Positions 59,031 to 64,000 of a stretch of 64,000 nucleotides of DNA are shown here, piece by piece. Numbering within the stretch: position 1 is the stretch's first letter; each line of letters begins with the position of its first letter. The notes below the pieces were generated by a model. It did not search any database and had not been told where the DNA came from. It saw nothing but the letters and a program-made list of their open reading frames with translations. The stretch comes from Diaporthe sp. PMI_573 (lineage: Eukaryota > Ascomycota > Sordariomycetes > Diaporthales > Diaporthaceae): NCBI GenBank assembly GCA_021399435.1, contig JAJTUP010000004.1, forward strand, positions 1,922,001-1,986,000, written 5' to 3'. The position numbers and the translations under genes were made by a program.

Positions 59031-59651
59031 CTTTAGGCTCGATGCGGTCACAGACGTTGTGCGATCGAGGTTTGTTGGTTTCCGTCATGTCATGACCCCG
59101 CCATGGTGGTTGTCGTTTGGCTTGTGCTGCGGCCGGAAGGGTTTGGTTCGGATGATGAGGTCAGACAAGTGGGAGCTCCCGAGCAGGAGCTCCCGCCGGT
59201 GATCTGAGACCCACTGGAGGGGCAGGGGTGGGATGTGGGGAGCCGGGGGTGCCAGCCGGGAATGCTTGCAGCTGGGCGACCTTGGTAGCCGGAGCCGCAT
59301 CTGCCTGCGTCTCTAAACACACTTCACTTCATCTCACCTGCAGCTCTCACCCCCATCACGTACCCAGCCAGGTTTCACTCATAATTCTTCAGTGAGAGAA
59401 CACATTAACTCACAAACACCTCACTTCAAAACGGACGCCTGCCATTGAAGACTCCACCAAATCGAAGCACTCCACTGTCGGAATCCGGCCACTTGTCCAG
59501 TTGATGAGGTAACGACGCCCCTGACCAAGGGCAACTACGGCCAGGGCCCCAAGTCCTCTTTTGGCCTCCCTCCTCGTATACGGATTTTCCCGAAGCGTCT
59601 GGCGACCTGGTGCCCCATTTCAATCAAACAAATACACATTCACCGGCCAAG
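59031..59651. promoter_or_regulatory. Shared upstream region of divergent MMM1 and VPS45 genes
   Basis: About 0.6 kb between divergent starts; no gene or named motif. Confidence 0.55.
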
Positions 59652-61493
59652 ATGGACGTTGTCCAAGCGGTGGCCGGGTCCGTCTCCAAGATGGTCTCGG
59701 CCGGAGACACCGCCAGCGCTGGTGCATCTTCCAAGATGAAGATTCTGTTACTAGATCGAGATACTGTGCCGATTGTTTCAACAGCAATCACTCAGTCATC
59801 ACTGCTGAACCACGAGGTTTACCTAATCGACCGGCTAGAAAACGCCAGCAGAGAGAAGATGCGCCATCTGAGATGTCTCTGCTTCGTCAGGCCCTCTTCC
59901 GACTCGATCCAGTTCCTCATAGATGAACTTCGCGACCCAAGATATGGAGAGTATCACCTCTATTTCAGCAACGTCGTCAAGAAGTCAGCTCTGGAGCGGC
60001 TGGCCGAGGCGGACGATCACGAAGTGGTCAAGCTGGTCCAGGAGCACTTCGCCGACTTTGTAGTCATCAACCCAGACCTCTTCTCGCTGGATATCCATGT
60101 TCCCCAACACCGGATATGGAGCACCACTCCCGACATGTGGAACACGGACTCTCTATCACGAACAACAGAGGGCATAATAGCGGCACTTCTGATGCTGAAG
60201 AAGAGGCCACTCATCAGATACGAGAAGAACAGCTTCTTAGCCAGGAAGCTGGCGACCGAGGTGCGGTACCACATCAACCAGGAGGACCAATTGTTCGATT
60301 TCCGGAAGGTGGACACGCCACCTATTCTGTTGATATTAGACAGGAGGGACGACCCTGTGACCCCACTTTTGACGCAATGGACGTACCAGGCCATGGTGCA
60401 CCACCTCTTGGGCATTGATAACGGTAAAGTCGACCTGAGCGATGTCCCAGAGATTCGGCCCGAGTTGAAGGAGATCGTGCTTTCTCCGGACCAAGACCCC
60501 TTCTTCAAGACCAACATGTTCCTCAATTTCGGCGACCTTGGTGGCAACATCAAAGACTACGTCGAGCAGTATCAGTCAAAGACCAAGAACAGCGCCAATA
60601 TCGAGTCCATCGCAGACATGAAGCGATTCATTGAAGAGTATCCGGAATTCAGAAAGCTGTCCGGCAACGTCAGTAAACATGTCACCTTGGTGTCGGAACT
60701 CAGCCGGAGAGTCGGTGCCGAGAACCTTTTGGAGGTCAGCGAAGTGGAACAGAGTCTGGCCTGCAATGATAACCACGCGGCAGACTTGAAGGTGAGAAGT
60801 CTTGCAGCCTGAATGCTCTCTTATGAAGTGCAGGAACTGACCGCATCCTAGAACGTCCAAAGGTTGATCCAGTCACCGGCCGTGACAGTCGACAACAAAG
60901 TCGGCCTGGTGGCCCTGTACGCTCTTCGTTACGAGAAACACTCGTCCAACGCAGTGCCTATGCTGGTCGACCTCCTGTCAACGGTTGGTGGTGTCCCAGC
61001 CAGGAGAGCGGATCTCGTGACCAAGCTGCTAGCATATCATTCCTCGTTGCAACAATCACAAGCTGCGGGAGGAATCACGGATCTATTTGACTCTGCTGGT
61101 ATCTTCTCTGGGGCCGGGAGCAGGTTCAAAGGATTGAAAGGCGTGGAGAACGTCTACACCCAGCACTCGCCCTTGCTCGAGACGACGCTACAAAATTTGG
61201 TCAAGGGCAAGCTGCCGGAGCGGCAGTACCCATTCGTCGAAGGGGGAGGCACGACGAAGGACAAACCACAGGACGTTATTGTCTTCATAGTCGGAGGAGC
61301 AACATACGAAGAGGCACGGACCGTTGCAACTATCAATGCATCAACCCCAGGGATCCGGGTAGTGCTGGGCGGGACGACTATTCACAATGCAACTACATTC
61401 TTAGAGGAGGTGGAGGATGTCGTGTCATCATGGCCGGAACCACCGCCTACCACAACGGCTGGGAGGTTACGAAAGGAAATCGGAAGGAGGTAG
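59652..61493 (+). CDS. VPS45: Vacuolar protein sorting protein 45 (Sec1/Munc18 family)
   Basis: Predicted exons are 59652-60791 and 60852-61493, giving 593 residues. Starting at MDVVQAVAGSVSKMVSAGD fits the family; the open frame upstream has no ATG. SM-protein hallmarks are KILLLDRDTVPIVSTAITQS, NHEVYLIDRLEN, LLILDRRDDPVTPLLTQWTYQAMVHHLLGI and VIVFIVGGATYEEAR. The protein clasps the SNARE Tlg2/Pep12-type syntaxin on late Golgi and endosome membranes and promotes fusion. The one intron is 60 nt, phase 0, after HAADLK. The Lys/Arg-rich end (GRLRKEIGRR) is short. Only MTO1 follows it, in the same direction. Confidence 0.95.
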
Positions 61494-62029
61494 CATCCAT
61501 GACGGCGTTGGTTGTACTACACGAGGGCAGCGCCGCCGGCAATTGCCGGCGCATCACACAGAGGCGGGCAAAAGGGCAGGTCTCCATATTCCAAATCCAC
61601 GTCGACACGCCCGATCCTCCTGTATGGCGATACTACATTGATAATGAGGAGGAAATGTGGTCGAGTCATCCCATGGATGAGTTCCTATAAGCATTCGCAC
61701 GTGTGCCTCTCTACAGTCACGGCCAATCGCATTGTGGTCCAGGGCTCATCCCATCTGCGTCATCACGGTGACAATGGGTAAGGAATCAGAGGCTGGAAGA
61801 ATGAAATTCCGGCCCAGCTCCGTTTGCATTCCATTTCGTCTTTGCGTCATCGGCAGTGAGATCGTGGACATTCTTGGTCATCTGGCGCGACTGATAAGCC
61901 CGTGTGATTAATGGTAGGGGTTGGGATGGCTAGGCTTCCTGTCAAGATCGAACGGGGATAAGGGGTCGGGCCCTCTTTTCTGACGCCAAAGCTGGCAATT
62001 TGTTCAACCTTTCGCCCTGTTTTTGCCTC

Positions 62030-62049
62030 CCCTGCCTGCCTGCCTGCCT
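62030..62049. repeat. (CCTG)n tetranucleotide repeat
   Basis: About five CCTG units. Confidence 0.85.
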
Positions 62050-62829
62050 CTAGGGTGTGTATATAAAATAGCTGAAACGTCCGATTGAGTGGCGCGTCTT
62101 TTTGGCCTGGGGTCTGGGGAAAGAAAACTCAACCATGCGCGGTTTGTTTCCCTCAACGCTCGATGACACCACATCCCACATCCCGCTCCGATACGAGGTC
62201 CGAGATGACTGCCGATCTGGAGGGCTTTCAGTCGATTGGGGGGTGCCATGCAGCCCTAGAAATATAATGATATACCTATCGTACGATATTGGGCCCAGGC
62301 CCCGAGACGGAAAAGTCAACCAAGCATTACATTGCCGTGGCCCTGGATCTCTTGCGAACCTGTCGGCACGCGTTCCAATGCCAAGCATGTCATGGGTGGG
62401 TAGAGGGTGGATGCCCAAGGATGGGAATCTTGAAGAATGCCACCATGGGCGGGGCCCCGGCCTACGCAGCAATCGGCATCGCAACGACTGATGGGATTGT
62501 GCGAGGACGGCGACGAGGGGAGTGCGAGGGCACCATGTTCCCCGGCCAGTGCAACCTCACCATGCGGACGGCCAGCTCTGGCCACCGACGATCGTTGCAC
62601 GTCTCACAATTGCATGCTGCATGGTACGCATTCAGACTAGACTTGTTTACACATGTACACCATGTACATGTACCGTTGTATTCTTAGGTTAGCCTCGCCG
62701 GGGAGTTCTTCCAAACTGTGCGGGATGTCACATTTTGACCCCTGGTCTGTTTTGGTTTTTATTTCGCCTCACTTGTCTCGAGGTGTTCAGCTCGCTTGGC
62801 ACGCGCGCGCTGCCCACTGCGCTTCAGCT

Positions 62830-62853
62830 GGGGGGGGGCGGGGGCCGGGGGGG
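62830..62853 (+). other. Potential G-quadruplex tract upstream of MTO1
   Basis: G runs of nine, five and seven, separated by one C and by CC, lie about 200 bp before the MTO1 start. Splitting the longest run gives four G tracts with short loops. Confidence 0.55.
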
Positions 62854-62917
62854 ACATCTCGCTGTGGTTGTGAATTACTGTTACTCCTGACGTCCTTTGG
62901 TAGCCAGGTTCTGGTCA

Positions 62918-62948
62918 GATAAGATAAGATAAAGATTCTGGCGATAAG
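62918..62948 (+). promoter_or_regulatory. Cluster of four GATA motifs upstream of MTO1
   Basis: GATAA occurs three times in tandem at 62918, 62923 and 62928, and again at 62943, about 100-130 bp before the MTO1 start codon. GATA-factor sites (nitrogen, siderophore or light regulators) have this core in fungi; the 5-bp period could equally be a chance microsatellite. Confidence 0.45.
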
Positions 62949-63046
62949 CTTTTTCGGCTTCACGACGGCCGCCAAGCCCGCGCAACATTCGCGTCACGAC
63001 GGACAAACGTACTCGCGCTGGAGTCAATGTTGGTATTGGATCCAAA

Positions 63047-64000
63047 ATGAGGAAGGCATGGCAGCCTCGAGGCCTGAGTAGGCCTGAACGGCTGCTCAGA
63101 CCCCCGACGGCCCTGACAATACATGCACGAACGCCGGGGCGAAGAAGGAACTTTGCGACAGTCTCGCAGGACTCAAGGTACGCGCCAACCCCTAGTTCGC
63201 GCTTTTGAACGCCATTCAACCAGGATTCGTCATCTTGTCTGACACCTCTCGCATAAATACAGGCCCTTCGATGTCGTGGTAATAGGTGGCGGCCACGCCG
63301 GCTCCGAAGCATGCGCCGCTGCCGCCCGGTCCGGCGCGCGCACCGCCCTTGTCACGCCCAAGCTCGACAACCTGGGAGTGTGCAGCTGCAACCCTTCCTT
63401 TGGCGGCATCGGAAAGGGGATTATACTGCGGGAGATCGATGCTTTGGACGGGCTGGCGGGCCGGATCATCGACAAGGCGGGCGTGCAGTTCAAGGTGCTC
63501 AACCGGAAGAAGGGGCCTGCCGTGTGGGGGCCCCGCGCGCAAATCGACAGGGAACTATATAAGAAACACATGCGTGAGGAGCTCGTCAACTATCCTGGGC
63601 TGAGTGTGGTGTTGGGCAGCGTCTCGGACATCGTGGTCGGGCAGGTTCAGGATCCAGACGGACAGAGCCAGGGCACCAAGAGCAAGATCACGGGTGTCAG
63701 GCTCGAGTCTGGAGAAATACTTCCTACGAACAACGTCATTATCACCACGGGGACCTTTCTAGGCGGGGAGATACATATCGGCCTCGAGGCATACCCCTCA
63801 GGTCGCATGGGCGAGGCAGCCACCTTCGGCCTGAGCAAGTCATTACGCGACGCAGGCTTCAAGCTCGGGCGGTTGAAGACCGGGACACCGCCAAGGCTCG
63901 ACAGCAAGACCATCAACTACTCTATTCTCGAGCCACAGGAGGGAGACAATCCGCCCATGCCCTTCAGCTACCTCAACGACACCGTCTCTGTCCAGGACCA
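63047..64000 (+). CDS. MTO1: Mitochondrial tRNA 5-carboxymethylaminomethyluridine-modification enzyme (MTO1/GidA/MnmG), 5' part
   Basis: Exon 1 is 63047-63177 and exon 2 runs from 63263 past the window end, so the 3' part is missing; 289 residues are visible. Exon 1 encodes an Arg-rich, nearly acid-free leader (MRKAWQPRGLSRPERLLR...RTPGRRRNFATVSQ), a classic mitochondrial presequence. The junction restores RPFDVVVIGGGHAGSEA, the FAD-binding dinucleotide motif. GVCSCNPSFGGIGKGIILREIDAL, TTGTFLGGEIHIGLEAYPSGRMGEAA and FKLGRLKTGTPPRLD are family signatures. With the GTPase Mss1/MnmE, the enzyme modifies the wobble uridine of mitochondrial tRNAs. The longer plus- and minus-strand ORFs overlapping exon 2 are in other frames. 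Confidence 0.95.

Larger units (their letters stand above)
61494..63046. other. Intergenic between VPS45 and MTO1
   Basis: About 1.55 kb. Overlapping ORFs at 62102-62491 and 62289-62687 have no domain features; a TATA-like ATATAAAATA at 62061-62070 precedes them. Repeat, G-tract and GATA elements near MTO1 are listed separately. Confidence 0.55.

Noticed and set aside
62102..62687. Two overlapping plus-strand ORFs behind a TATA-like sequence
   Set aside because: The first lacks an ATG at its 5' end, neither has domain features, and no splice structure improves them.

Overview
The window is nuclear DNA of a filamentous ascomycete, most likely a Sordariomycete. Genes are dense and lie on both strands. 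Introns are short (about 50-180 nt) with GTRNGT donors, CTGAC/CTAAC-like branch sites and YAG acceptors, and the coding DNA is GC-rich. The gene set is ordinary fungal housekeeping: FACT, ERMES, exportin-T, Mediator, a centromeric histone and others. I see no rRNA, tRNA, CRISPR array or intact transposon. I rebuilt exon structures by eye from reading frame, splice signals and protein-family conservation. No transcript data were available.

Layout. 1-24 kb: the 3' end of an acyl-CoA ligase (+); an animal-type/(6-4) photolyase (+), convergent with a CLC chloride/proton exchanger (-); a one-exon NRDE2 homologue (+), convergent with a small Cys-rich protein of unknown function (-); a Whi5/Nrm1-like G1/S repressor (-); and MED15 (-). 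24-32 kb: a 7.8 kb gene-free interval between the divergent MED15 and aspartyl aminopeptidase genes, rich in simple repeats. 32-41 kb: aspartyl aminopeptidase (+), an unrecognised 525-residue protein (-) and exportin-T/LOS1 (-). 42-51 kb: a run of minus-strand genes, namely POB3 (FACT), ALE1 (MBOAT lysophospholipid acyltransferase), VRG4 (GDP-mannose transporter) and a short-chain dehydrogenase with an odd nucleotide-binding motif. 52-64 kb: ADI1 (+), a derlin (-), the centromeric histone H3 variant cenH3 (+), MMM1 (-), VPS45 (+) and the 5' part of mitochondrial MTO1/GidA (+), cut by the window end.

How they relate. The genes do not form a metabolic cluster. Themes recur: chromatin and transcription (MED15, POB3, cenH3, Whi5-like, NRDE2), membrane traffic and ER/Golgi (VRG4, VPS45, derlin, ALE1, MMM1) and tRNA biology (LOS1, MTO1). 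Several divergent pairs share one intergenic promoter region (SDR/ADI1, derlin/cenH3, MMM1/VPS45, MED15/aminopeptidase, CLC/NRDE2). A notable structural trait is very short first coding exons (8-38 nt) in seven genes, which a plain ORF search misses.

I did not find a clearly new multi-gene system. The best leads are the Cys-rich protein with a 34-residue internal duplication, the long gene-free interval, the atypical SDR, the two possible starts of the aminopeptidase, and several tandem-repeat tracts.
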